Shown in pieces: positions 1 through 6,681 of a stretch of DNA of 6,846 nucleotides. The position numbers were made by a program, and so were the translations under genes. Numbering within the stretch: the first letter of the stretch is position 1; each line of letters begins with the position of its first letter. Under the pieces are notes generated by a model, which was given only the letters and a program-made list of their open reading frames with translations, made no database searches and was not told the DNA's origin. The stretch is from an uncultured bacterium (GTDB lineage: Bacteria > Oederibacteriota > PGYV01 > CAILUR01), in the NCBI GenBank assembly GCA_903837445.1, contig CAILUR010000194.1, forward strand, positions 1-6,846. Direction: 5' to 3'.

Positions 1-935
1 CCCACATATGCAATCATACCAGCATTATCCGTACACAAAATTGGAGACGGAACAAAGGCCTTAATATTTCTTTCTTCTGCCATTTTTACTATTTCATTTT
101 TCAGCATTGTATTCGCCGCTACTCCGCCAGTCACTGCAATCCGAGTAATTTTATTTGCCGCTTGCACTTTTTTCAACTTGTTTACAAGTGCTCTGACAAT
201 GGCTTTTTGCGCGGCGGCGGCTATATCTCCGACAGTGATTTCACCAGCGTCTATTTTATCTTTGTTTTTTTGGACAAACTGCAAGACAGCAGTTTTAAGT
301 CCACTAAATGAAAAATCCATACTATGATCTTTCAAGACCGCCTGTGGGAATACTATTTTACCTTCGACACCTTGCTTTGCCGCCTTGCTAAGTTCTGGCC
401 CCCCTGGATATGGAAGCCCGAGCATTTTAGCTATTTTATCAAACGCTTCTCCAGCGGCATCATCTCTGGTACTCCCCACCAGTTTATAATTTCCAAAACT
501 CTTCGCTAAATAAATATTAGTATGCCCTCCCGAGACCACTATGCCAATAAAAGGAAAATCAAAATCCTGATATTCCAAAAAAGGAGTCAAAAGGTGTGCT
601 TCTAAATGATTTATGCCGATAAACTTTTTATTGTTAGAAAGCGCCAGCGCCTTAGCATAAGAGACTCCGACAATCAAAGACCCGGCTAAGCCCGGTCCGT
701 AAGTCACCGCAAACCCATCAATATTCTCAAAGCTTACTCCAGCATTTTTCATTGATTCTGCTACTACAAAAGGAATCTTGCTCATATGTTCTCTGGCTGC
801 GATTTCAGGAACTACTCCGCCGTATATTTTATGAATAGCTATCTGTGAAAATATGGAATTTGAAAGAATTTTTCCATTTTTTAAAATTGCCGCGGAGGTC
901 TCATCGCAAGAAGTTTCTATCCCCATCACGATCAT
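1..935 (-). CDS. tsaD: tRNA N6-adenosine threonylcarbamoyltransferase TsaD (3' end cut by the window)
   Basis: TsaD transfers the threonylcarbamoyl group from threonylcarbamoyl-AMP to A37 of ANN-decoding tRNAs, acting in the cytoplasm with TsaB and TsaE. My translation gives 311 complete codons with the whole family signature. The N-terminal MGIETSCDETSAAI is at residues 4-17. The metal-binding motif NHLEAHLL is near 109-116 (H110 and H114), VSGGHT is at 134-139, and a TRDDAAGEAFDKIAKMLG block runs 156-173. FSFSGLKTAV starts at 208, GGVAANTML at 270-278, and the C-terminal metal motif CTDNAGMIA at 301-309 (D303). Bacterial family members are about 330-345 residues, so only some 20-30 residues are missing beyond position 1. 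The ATG at 935 is chosen because the reading MIVMGIETSCDE matches the family start; an ATG five bases upstream hits a stop after two codons. A GAGG (946-943) overlapping the TGA of the upstream gene, 7 bases before the ATG, suggests translational coupling. It is the third gene of the ctpA operon. No disruption is seen. Confidence 0.97.
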   Translation of the reverse strand, partial: MIVMGIETSCDETSAAILKNGKILSNSIFSQIAIHKIYGGVVPEIAAREHMSKIPFVVAESMKNAGVSFENIDGFAVTYGPGLAGSLIVGVSYAKALALSNNKKFIGINHLEAHLLTPFLEYQDFDFPFIGIVVSGGHTNIYLAKSFGNYKLVGSTRDDAAGEAFDKIAKMLGLPYPGGPELSKAAKQGVEGKIVFPQAVLKDHSMDFSFSGLKTAVLQFVQKNKDKIDAGEITVGDIAAAAQKAIVRALVNKLKKVQAANKITRIAVTGGVAANTMLKNEIVKMAEERNIKAFVPSPILCTDNAGMIAYV

Positions 936-944
936 AGCATCGCC

Positions 945-2012
945 TCAGTAAACGAGTTCAGCGGGATACACAAACTCATATCCTTCCGCTTCAAGCTCGG
1001 GGATTTTTTCCACTAAGACTTTCATAGTGACTGGGTCATCGTGTCCTATGGCAAGCGCATACCCTTTCTGTTTTGAAACTTTTTTAAGCAGTTTCAATTG
1101 TCTTTCTATATAAGGCGCGCGTTTTTCATTGTCTATAAAAATATTTCTTTTATTCATTTTAAGCCCAAGCTTAGTTGCCACCTTTCCAGCTGTAGATGCC
1201 CCTGTGGTAAGTGAATCAATATAAAACATATTTTTTTCTTTCAGGACACTGAAAATCACTTCCATTATTTTGGCATTTTCTGAAATCAAAGAGCCCTCGT
1301 GATTATTCACCCCTCTGGCATTTGAGACCAGTGCCAGATTTTTTTCCGTGAGGGCTTTTATTTCTGCCTTAGTCATATTTGCCATAATGGTGCCTTCCAC
1401 CAGTCCTAGTTTTTTTTTGGGTTGCATAGGTAAGTGCAGGAATATTTCTTTTCCTTGAGTTTCCGCATAAGCCGCCACATCCATAGAAAATTGCAGTCCC
1501 GGAATTATAGCAACAGCCACAGGAACTTTTATTTTTGACAAATATCCAAAGTTTCTTTTACTATATCCCCAATCATCAATAATAATAGCAATTTTAGGGG
1601 CGTTTGTTCTATTAAAAATAAGCTCAGTTATTATTTGTTTATCATATTTTATAACCACTACAAGCCCTTTCTCTTTTCCTATACTCAGTTGCGTATATTC
1701 CACAGAGAGTTTAGGATTTTGGCTTACAAACTCAGAAAAAATCGTTTTCAAATCAGCATCTTTAAAACGAAGCGGACAAACTACCGTAAACTTAACTTTT
1801 TCATAGGTTTCAAAAAAAGTTTTAATACTCGAAACCGTTTTCGTTTTTATCATACGCGGTTCAAATAATATTTTGTCCACAAGCAGTTTTTCAACCGCCC
1901 CATTAACTCGCCCAATTTCAGCGGCAGTTTTTGGCGAAGGTCTTGTCATAAAAAATATCAGCAACCCCGCCAATACCGCAAGTAGAATAACTAAAGGCAG
2001 CAATTTCTTCAT
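945..2012 (-). CDS. Membrane-anchored divergent polysaccharide deacetylase (DUF610/YibQ-like)
   Basis: This is a 355-residue protein. Residues 5-22 form a hydrophobic segment after MKK, best read as a signal anchor or signal peptide, so the enzyme domain should face the periplasm. Residues 30-135 are a poorly conserved spacer domain. Residues 140-355 match the divergent polysaccharide deacetylase family (Polysacc_deac_2): AIIIDDWGY at 142-150 with paired D146/D147, HLPM at 193-196, GVNNHEGS at 234-241 with H238, YIDS at 264-267 and AIGHDDP at 321-327 with H324. These are the usual metal and catalytic positions of NodB-like barrels. The family usually reads NNHMGS, so the Glu at 239 is a small deviation. 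The true substrate of the family is not settled; peptidoglycan or another envelope glycan is the reasonable inference. The gene starts one base after the ctpA stop, and the only SD-like element (GAGGA, 2032-2028) is 15 bases from the ATG, so reinitiation by ribosomes leaving ctpA is likely. The stop codon is TGA. Confidence 0.9.
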   Translation of the reverse strand: MKKLLPLVILLAVLAGLLIFFMTRPSPKTAAEIGRVNGAVEKLLVDKILFEPRMIKTKTVSSIKTFFETYEKVKFTVVCPLRFKDADLKTIFSEFVSQNPKLSVEYTQLSIGKEKGLVVVIKYDKQIITELIFNRTNAPKIAIIIDDWGYSKRNFGYLSKIKVPVAVAIIPGLQFSMDVAAYAETQGKEIFLHLPMQPKKKLGLVEGTIMANMTKAEIKALTEKNLALVSNARGVNNHEGSLISENAKIMEVIFSVLKEKNMFYIDSLTTGASTAGKVATKLGLKMNKRNIFIDNEKRAPYIERQLKLLKKVSKQKGYALAIGHDDPVTMKVLVEKIPELEAEGYEFVYPAELVY

Positions 2013-2013
2013 T

Positions 2014-3468
2014 TTATTTTGTCATTTTCCTCATAGTATTGAGAATATCTATCGCGCGTTTAACCTGAATATCATTTTCAATTTCCACTTTTCTGGCTTC
2101 ATCTCTGCATTTGGTCTTTTTCGCAATTTCTATTTTAAGAATTTTCAAAATAATATCCCTGTCATTAAAAAACTCAAGGGCTTTTATCTCTTCGTTTTTA
2201 TTCAACAGCATTTTTCTAAACTCGTCGACGAGCTTCTCATCATCCGTTTTTTTAAAAAATACTTTAATGTCAGATTCCGAGACCTTTGCCGACTCTTTTT
2301 TAATGTCTTTTTCCAAACCATTTGGATGTGACTTTATATAATCCGAAGCAAACTCCTCAAAATAATTTTTTTCTATGAGCCCAGCGGTAAAGCTGGAAGC
2401 CACGGGTTCTTCAAGTAAAATATCTGGATCTATTCCCACGCCGTGAATTTTCCTGCCTTTTGGAGTCATATACTGAGCTATTGTCATTCTCAAAGCAGAA
2501 TTATCAGATAGAGGAATTATCGTCTGCACTGAGCCTTTTCCAAAGCTTTTTTCTCCTACGAGTATTGCTCTGTCCCAATCCTGTAAGGCGCCCGCTAATA
2601 TTTCAGAAGCGCTTGCACTCCCGCGATTAATTAGAACCACAATTTTACCCTTAAAAAGTTCAGAGTTTTTAGCTTTAAATCTAGTTTCTTTTTCTTTTTG
2701 TCTGCCTTGCGTATACACTATCAAGGTGTCGTTCGGCAGAAAATAATCTGTTATCTCCACTGCGGCATCAAGAAGTCCACCTGGATTGTCGCGTAAATCT
2801 ATGATTAATTTTTTTATATCTTTTTTATTGAACAGTTCTAAAGCCTTGCCAACTGTATCAGAAGCGTCTCCCATAAATTCATTTATTCTGATATAGCCAA
2901 CATCCTCTCCAATAATATTATATCTTACTGTTTTTACTTTTATTATATCCCTGACAATGGTCACATCTTTCCATTTGGGTTCAAGCCCGCGCTGAATAGT
3001 AATAGTCACAGAAGTACCTGGTGTCCCTCTGAGTTTGTGCACGGCATCCATAATTTCTATGCCATCCGTGGAATCGCTTTCTATTTTCATTATTTTATCG
3101 CCTGCTTTAATCCCCGCTTTATATGCAGGAGTATCTTCAAATGGCGCCACCACCACAAGTTGTCCGTCTTTCACTGAGATTTCTATTCCCAACCCACCAA
3201 ACTGGGCTTTGGTATCATCCCCCATATCTTTATAACTCTGCACATCCATATATTGAGAAAAAGGATCAAGGGTCCCAACCATTCCTTTCATAGCGCCCTC
3301 AATGAGCTTTTTAGGATCAGTTTTTTCTTCATCCACATAACTATCCTGAATCAACGAATAAACTTCCATTAAAGGTTTTAGCGCCTCATAGCTGTCTTTT
3401 TTAGCTGAAAATGCGGTGCCACAAAACATAGCAGTCATAACCAAAACTATAAGTATTCTTTTTCTCAT
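2014..3468 (-). CDS. ctpA: S41-family carboxyl-terminal processing protease (CtpA/Prc type)
   Basis: This 484-residue protein is a PDZ-containing serine protease that cuts envelope proteins at or near their C-termini and in many bacteria controls peptidoglycan hydrolases. Residues 1-22 are a type I signal peptide (MRKR, hydrophobic core, AFSA cleavage site). Residues 25-80 are the N-terminal helical cap, including the family-typical TLDPFSQYM. The PDZ domain spans about 84-160, with FGGLGIEI as the carboxylate-binding loop. The catalytic core spans about 170-350: LIIDLRDNPGG at 221-231, GSASASE at 283-289 with predicted nucleophile S286, and GEKSFGKGSVQ at 305-315 with predicted general base K311 and Q315. 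The S-to-K spacing of 25 fits characterised CtpB and D1 proteases. Residues 355-484 are a Lys/Glu-rich helical tail in which I recognise no peptidoglycan-binding domain. AGGAGG (3482-3477) lies 8 bases before the ATG. This is the first gene of the downstream operon. Confidence 0.96.
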   Translation of the reverse strand: MRKRILIVLVMTAMFCGTAFSAKKDSYEALKPLMEVYSLIQDSYVDEEKTDPKKLIEGAMKGMVGTLDPFSQYMDVQSYKDMGDDTKAQFGGLGIEISVKDGQLVVVAPFEDTPAYKAGIKAGDKIMKIESDSTDGIEIMDAVHKLRGTPGTSVTITIQRGLEPKWKDVTIVRDIIKVKTVRYNIIGEDVGYIRINEFMGDASDTVGKALELFNKKDIKKLIIDLRDNPGGLLDAAVEITDYFLPNDTLIVYTQGRQKEKETRFKAKNSELFKGKIVVLINRGSASASEILAGALQDWDRAILVGEKSFGKGSVQTIIPLSDNSALRMTIAQYMTPKGRKIHGVGIDPDILLEEPVASSFTAGLIEKNYFEEFASDYIKSHPNGLEKDIKKESAKVSESDIKVFFKKTDDEKLVDEFRKMLLNKNEEIKALEFFNDRDIILKILKIEIAKKTKCRDEARKVEIENDIQVKRAIDILNTMRKMTK

Positions 3469-3496
3469 TTATAAAACCTCCTAACGATTTTTACTA

Positions 3497-3525
3497 ATAA
3501 TAATATAAAAAAAACTTAATGTAAA
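3497..3525 (-). promoter_or_regulatory. Predicted sigma70-type promoter of the ctpA-deacetylase-tsaD operon
   Basis: On the minus strand TTTACA (3525-3520) and TATTAT (3502-3497) are separated by exactly 17 bases. Each hexamer differs from consensus at one position, and the spacer contains an 8-base T run. Transcription would begin near 3490, giving a leader of about 20 bases with the AGGAGG ribosome site at 3482-3477. The site follows the terminator of the upstream gene at once, which fits a fresh transcription start. In such AT-rich DNA, promoter-like hexamers arise by chance, so this remains a prediction. Confidence 0.55.
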
Positions 3526-3530
3526 TATAA

Positions 3531-3560
3531 TAAAAGGCGGGCTTTTCGGCCCGCCTTTTA
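3531..3560 (-). terminator. Intrinsic terminator after the PorV-family gene
   Basis: This is a perfect 12-bp inverted repeat (3531-3542 pairing with 3549-3560) with a 6-base loop. The inner stem is GC-rich (GGCGGGC/GCCCGCC), flanked by AAAA/TTTT arms, and on the minus strand it runs into TTTTATTATATTT. It begins 23 bases beyond the TAA at 3584-3586. The A/T arms would let it act in the plus direction too, but no plus-strand gene faces it. Confidence 0.88.
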
Positions 3561-3583
3561 TATATGAAATTTAAGTCAGATTA

Positions 3584-4909
3584 TTATTCAGGAATTGCGG
3601 ACATCTCTTTCGAATAGGCGCTTTCTTTTCCTTCTTTATCCACGCAGGTGACTGTAAAATAAATTCTCACCCCACTTTTCAAAGGACCCACATATAGAAA
3701 ATATTTATCAATAGGCGCTTTGGTCAGTTTAAAATAGTCGCCCCCTGGCTGATAAGTCATATATACATTATATCCATTTATCTTATCTTTGTTTTCCTGA
3801 CTCCACACCACCACCACTTGCTTGGTTTTTGCCGTTACTTGAACTGTTTTTGGCGCCTGTATCCCTTGCGATTTAGGAACAGGAGCGGCATCCCCTAAAG
3901 CAATAGTGAGAGAAACCCTGTGTGTATCTCCAAGGATACCGTAAGGAATATAAGCATAATCAAGTCCCACATCCACTCCTGCAAAATTTTTGCTGATTCC
4001 CATACCAGCAGTCATACCCGCTAAACTTCCAAGATCACTAATAAAGGTTTCAGTGCCATTGAACCTGTAGCCCACTCTCAACTTTGTCACATAGCTGGCG
4101 ATATTATAGCCATATTCAAGTCCGACATTAATTTTAAGCGGCATATTTGCCGGTGCTATAGGCAGGACCACATCCATTCCCGCATTAAGAAAATCCATAG
4201 GGTCGCTTTCTTTCGTGAAAAGCCTCGGCACATTATAGCCGAGCCCAAATTTAAGATTAAGCGGCAAAGGAGCACCATTAAGTTTTGTATAACTAATATT
4301 CTGAAAGACAAGTCCAATATTAAAGCCTTCAATTGTGGTCTTAGCCAATATTCCAATATCCAGTGCCGGTATCCAGCCCTCTTCCAATGCTACTTTTTGA
4401 TTGATAAGTTTTATAGTGGCTCCAATGGCGAACATTTTTGCCGCCTGCCAGCTATAAGACAAACCTATCAGTGTGCCTCCTGCGCCATAAACATCGCCGT
4501 CATTTTCCTGCGCCAAAGAATAGCTTCCGTCAGCTTCTGCTTTTGTCGTAGGAATATTATCTACCCGTACAAGCATAGCAGTAATGCCTATAGTGCCCCA
4601 TATATCAATGCCCAGTTGTTCTGCTGGGACTGCGTAACCAAGATATTCATACGAAGTCCCACCAAAAGCACTGTTATGCATAAGAGAAAACTGTGGATTT
4701 TCAACTCTCACAAGCGCTCCAGGGTTCCAAAAACCTGCTTCTACATTATCTACCACCCCAGTATATGCCTCGCCCATACCAGAAGCACGAGCACCTATGC
4801 CCAGGTTAAGATACGGTGCGGCAGTAACTCCTCCATATTCGGAAGCAATGCCAGAGACAGCCGAAAGTAGTGTCATTATCAAAGCTAAAACCAGTATTCT
4901 TGTTTTCAT
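3584..4909 (-). CDS. PorV/PorQ-family outer-membrane beta-barrel protein with C-terminal Fn3-like domain
   Basis: This is 441 residues from the ATG at 4909. Residues 1-23 are a signal peptide (MKTR, hydrophobic core, SGIASE). Residues 25-340 look like the PorV/PorQ (UPF0164-related) barrel family: LNLGIGARASGMGEAYTG at 34-51 followed by GFWNPGALV at 59-67 is the family's N-terminal signature. Alternating amphipathic, Gly-rich strands follow, and the barrel closes with THRVSLTIAL at 329-338. Residues 350-441 form a separate Fn3-like sandwich (VVVVWS at 365-370, INGYNVYM at 377-384, YFTVTCVDKEGKES at 417-430). PorV in type IX secretion is an outer-membrane shuttle that binds cargo C-terminal domains; other family members lack known function. 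A start 27 bases upstream (4936) is possible but has no ribosome site and would add nine polar residues before the signal peptide. GGAGGAG at 4925-4919, 9 bases before 4909, decides the start. The gene lies 26 bases downstream of the candidate cargo gene, with no terminator between. The specific role is inferred. Confidence 0.85.
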   Translation of the reverse strand: MKTRILVLALIMTLLSAVSGIASEYGGVTAAPYLNLGIGARASGMGEAYTGVVDNVEAGFWNPGALVRVENPQFSLMHNSAFGGTSYEYLGYAVPAEQLGIDIWGTIGITAMLVRVDNIPTTKAEADGSYSLAQENDGDVYGAGGTLIGLSYSWQAAKMFAIGATIKLINQKVALEEGWIPALDIGILAKTTIEGFNIGLVFQNISYTKLNGAPLPLNLKFGLGYNVPRLFTKESDPMDFLNAGMDVVLPIAPANMPLKINVGLEYGYNIASYVTKLRVGYRFNGTETFISDLGSLAGMTAGMGISKNFAGVDVGLDYAYIPYGILGDTHRVSLTIALGDAAPVPKSQGIQAPKTVQVTAKTKQVVVVWSQENKDKINGYNVYMTYQPGGDYFKLTKAPIDKYFLYVGPLKSGVRIYFTVTCVDKEGKESAYSKEMSAIPE

Positions 4910-4918
4910 AATAATTGG

Positions 4919-4925
4919 CTCCTCC
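4919..4925 (-). promoter_or_regulatory. Ribosome binding site fixing the PorV-family start at 4909
   Basis: GGAGGAG on the minus strand sits 9 bases upstream of the ATG at 4909, directly before a canonical signal peptide. The competing in-frame ATG at 4936, which overlaps the TAA of the upstream gene by one base (TAATG), has only AT-rich coding sequence before it and no purine-rich site. Confidence 0.8.
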
Positions 4926-4935
4926 GTCTGTTCCA

Positions 4936-6573
4936 TTATGGTTTATACACCGGATCACATTTATAACAAATTATTATTCTCAATGTTTTCGTTTTTCCCT
5001 GCGGACTTTTCAAAACAAGATAATAAAGTCCAGTCACCACTTTGCTCCCACTTTTATTTCTCCCATCCCATTCAAATATATTATTATTACTTGTATTCAC
5101 TTTTCCATCTTTTACCAGTTCCCCCGCCATTGAATAAATAGTGATCTGCGTGTCAGCAGGCACATTCCCTACTTTAAATTTATATGCTGTCATATCAGGA
5201 TTAAAAGGATTGGGCCAAACATGCGCATCATTTATATCAGTTGCTGTAGGCGCTGCCGTAATAACGACTGTGGGAGTTATAGTTGTAGTCGGAGTTATAG
5301 TTGGAGTATTACATATTCCAGTGCAGGGGGTCTCTGTAGCCAGTGGAGTATTTGTTGGAGTCGGAATAGCTGGAACAAAAACACAATAAGCAGTTGCGCT
5401 ATTCAGCAGGGCTTCATTATATGTGGCGTTAATGGTATTTGTTATCTGGTCCGCCGCACTGGTGCCTGCAATTTGCCCTGGTCCATTATCACAGGTTAAA
5501 ATTTTGTAACAATAGGTTTGATTGCCAGTCACCACACTCAAGTCCGCATACGCCGTGGTAGTGGCTGCCTGATACCCCACATGCCTATAAGGCCCTGTGC
5601 CTGTCCCTGTATCATCTCTATAAATATGATATGCCGTCACTGGTCTGCCTGCCTGCACATTAAAGGTAGTCTGGTTCCAATCGATATCATTCCTAACTTT
5701 ATTCATATCCATCCCATAATATGAAGCTGTTATCGTTACTCCATCTGGTGCAGTGTAGGCTTTCACTCCCGCCCCCAGAGTTAGATAATCATAGTACATA
5801 ACAAAAGTATTATTTGTCCAAAGTGCGTAATTTGTAATTGGCGCATTCACCACAAATCTTGTAATACTCTGTGCATCAAAATATCTTCCCGCAGTTTCGT
5901 CGTAATAGTTTCTTAAAAAATTCAAAGACATAGTCACATGATATGTCCACTTTTGATTCGTCTCCGACTCAATAAGAATAGCGTAGCCATACTTCCCCGA
6001 AACCTCCGTCGTACAAGTCATACACGCCGCGCTAGTAGTAAAAGTTACTCCACCGTCGCAAATAGAAGCTATCTGATAATCTGCAGTAGTCGGAGGAATC
6101 AGATTTACAGACCTGTTCTGATAAAAATTAAAAGTAATATAGTCATATGCCCGCCAATCCTGTGACTCCGTGGAAACGCCAGCAGGTCCTCCCACATTCT
6201 CGAAATATCTTTGTTCTAAACTAATATATTGTGCCTGAGCAATCCACGAAACTCGAGCAAAACTATTTCCATTGCCACCTATTGGCCCATTAGTATCAAG
6301 TAACGCAAATGGACCATAATCCGACATTTGAGGCGTAGGAGTGGGCGAAACCGATTGACTTGCCCATTTCCAAACATCCAAATCTCGCCCTGAAGGTGGC
6401 GTAGGCTCTCCAGCAAGGTATATGGTATCAAAGGTATTAACAAGGCCTTGTGTCCCAGGAGCCCCATAATAAGCCATAATTACTTTATCTTTTGGTGCAA
6501 CTCCAAAATTTAAAAGATTCACCAACAAAAGCATTAAAGCAATTATAAAAAAATACAAACCTGTTTTTTTCAT
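4936..6573 (-). CDS. Secreted multidomain protein with FlgD-Ig/type IX-like C-terminal sorting domain
   Basis: This is a 545-residue exported protein of unknown exact function. Residues 4-22 are a hydrophobic signal segment after MKK. Residues about 100-268 look like a carbohydrate-binding or discoidin-like beta-sandwich: DYITFNFYQN at 144-153, an ITRFVV strand at 237-242 and MYYDYLTL at 259-266. This call rests on pattern only. Residues about 275-365 are Fn3-like (VTAYHIYRD at 312-320, TYCYKILTC at 353-361). Residues 401-442 are a Thr/Pro linker. Residues 450-535 match FlgD-Ig/type IX type A sorting domains: VWPNPFNPD at 452-460, ITIYSMAGELVKDG at 477-490, EWDGRNKSG at 501-509, TGLYYLVL at 514-521. 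A ten-residue tail with C536 and C539 follows. The ten cysteines (including C184/C187) suggest disulfides. The start is supported by AAGGAG (6586-6581) 7 bases before the ATG. No enzyme motif was recognised; glycan binding or adhesion is a guess. The PorV-family gene follows directly. Confidence 0.82.
   Translation of the reverse strand: MKKTGLYFFIIALMLLLVNLLNFGVAPKDKVIMAYYGAPGTQGLVNTFDTIYLAGEPTPPSGRDLDVWKWASQSVSPTPTPQMSDYGPFALLDTNGPIGGNGNSFARVSWIAQAQYISLEQRYFENVGGPAGVSTESQDWRAYDYITFNFYQNRSVNLIPPTTADYQIASICDGGVTFTTSAACMTCTTEVSGKYGYAILIESETNQKWTYHVTMSLNFLRNYYDETAGRYFDAQSITRFVVNAPITNYALWTNNTFVMYYDYLTLGAGVKAYTAPDGVTITASYYGMDMNKVRNDIDWNQTTFNVQAGRPVTAYHIYRDDTGTGTGPYRHVGYQAATTTAYADLSVVTGNQTYCYKILTCDNGPGQIAGTSAADQITNTINATYNEALLNSATAYCVFVPAIPTPTNTPLATETPCTGICNTPTITPTTTITPTVVITAAPTATDINDAHVWPNPFNPDMTAYKFKVGNVPADTQITIYSMAGELVKDGKVNTSNNNIFEWDGRNKSGSKVVTGLYYLVLKSPQGKTKTLRIIICYKCDPVYKP
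5273..5308. repeat. 18-bp tandem duplication within the Thr/Pro linker
   Basis: Two adjacent 18-base units (5273-5290 and 5291-5308) are identical except at unit positions 14 and 18. They encode most of a TPTITP/TTTITP pair at about residues 423-434 of the secreted protein. Being a multiple of three, they lengthen or shorten the linker without a frameshift, so this is a likely slippage-driven length-variable site. Confidence 0.75.
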
Positions 6574-6657
6574 TGTAAGACTCCTTGCTATTTAGTTATA
6601 TCAAAAAATTTAATTTACCATATGCGCTATAAAACTAATACTCCCGCCACTTCTTAT
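6574..6657. other. Intergenic spacer before the secreted protein gene
   Basis: These 84 bases separate the stop of the upstream gene from the ATG at 6573. They hold the ribosome site AAGGAG (6586-6581). A TATAAC (6600-6595) resembles a -10 box, but the sequence at -35 spacing is ATATGG, so I do not call a promoter. There is no GC-rich terminator, so readthrough from the upstream gene is possible. Confidence 0.5.
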
Positions 6658-6681
6658 TTATTTCCCGCGAGGAAATAAATA
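6655..6681 (-). repeat. Perfect 11-bp inverted repeat spanning a stop codon
   Basis: TATTTATTTCC (6655-6665) and its exact complement (6671-6681) flank a 5-base loop. In the minus-strand RNA this hairpin contains the last codons and the TAA (6660-6658) of the upstream gene. It is mostly A-U pairs and is followed by AGAAG rather than a T run, so it is not a convincing intrinsic terminator. It may be an mRNA 3'-end structure or simple chance in AT-rich DNA. Confidence 0.6.

Noticed and set aside
1873..2331. Plus-strand open frame of 152 codons
   Set aside because: It lies antisense to the ctpA/deacetylase junction, is rich in Phe/Asn/Ile as expected from reversed Lys-rich coding DNA, and has no recognisable domain. 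Both minus-strand genes there are unambiguous.
3403..3468. CtpA as a lipoprotein through C16
   Set aside because: The residues before the cysteine (AMF) do not fit a lipobox, while AFSA a few residues later is a good type I cleavage site.
4910..4936. Alternative upstream ATG (4936) for the PorV-family gene, overlapping the previous stop as TAATG
   Set aside because: There is no ribosome site before it and it would place nine polar residues ahead of a canonical signal peptide. GGAGGAG correctly spaced before 4909 favours the internal start, although coupled reinitiation at 4936 cannot be fully excluded.
4397..5141. Overlapping plus-strand open frames opposite the PorV-family gene and the end of the secreted protein gene
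   Set aside because: They are antisense shadows of genes with clear family motifs and have no domain-like composition.
6279..6467. A second minus-strand open frame inside the secreted protein gene
   Set aside because: It is an alternative frame within a larger well-supported gene and has no start signal or domain.
6595..6623. Possible promoter for the secreted protein gene (TATAAC at 6600-6595)
   Set aside because: The -10 resembles consensus, but the hexamer at 17-base spacing is ATATGG and no shift by one base improves it. Too weak to call.
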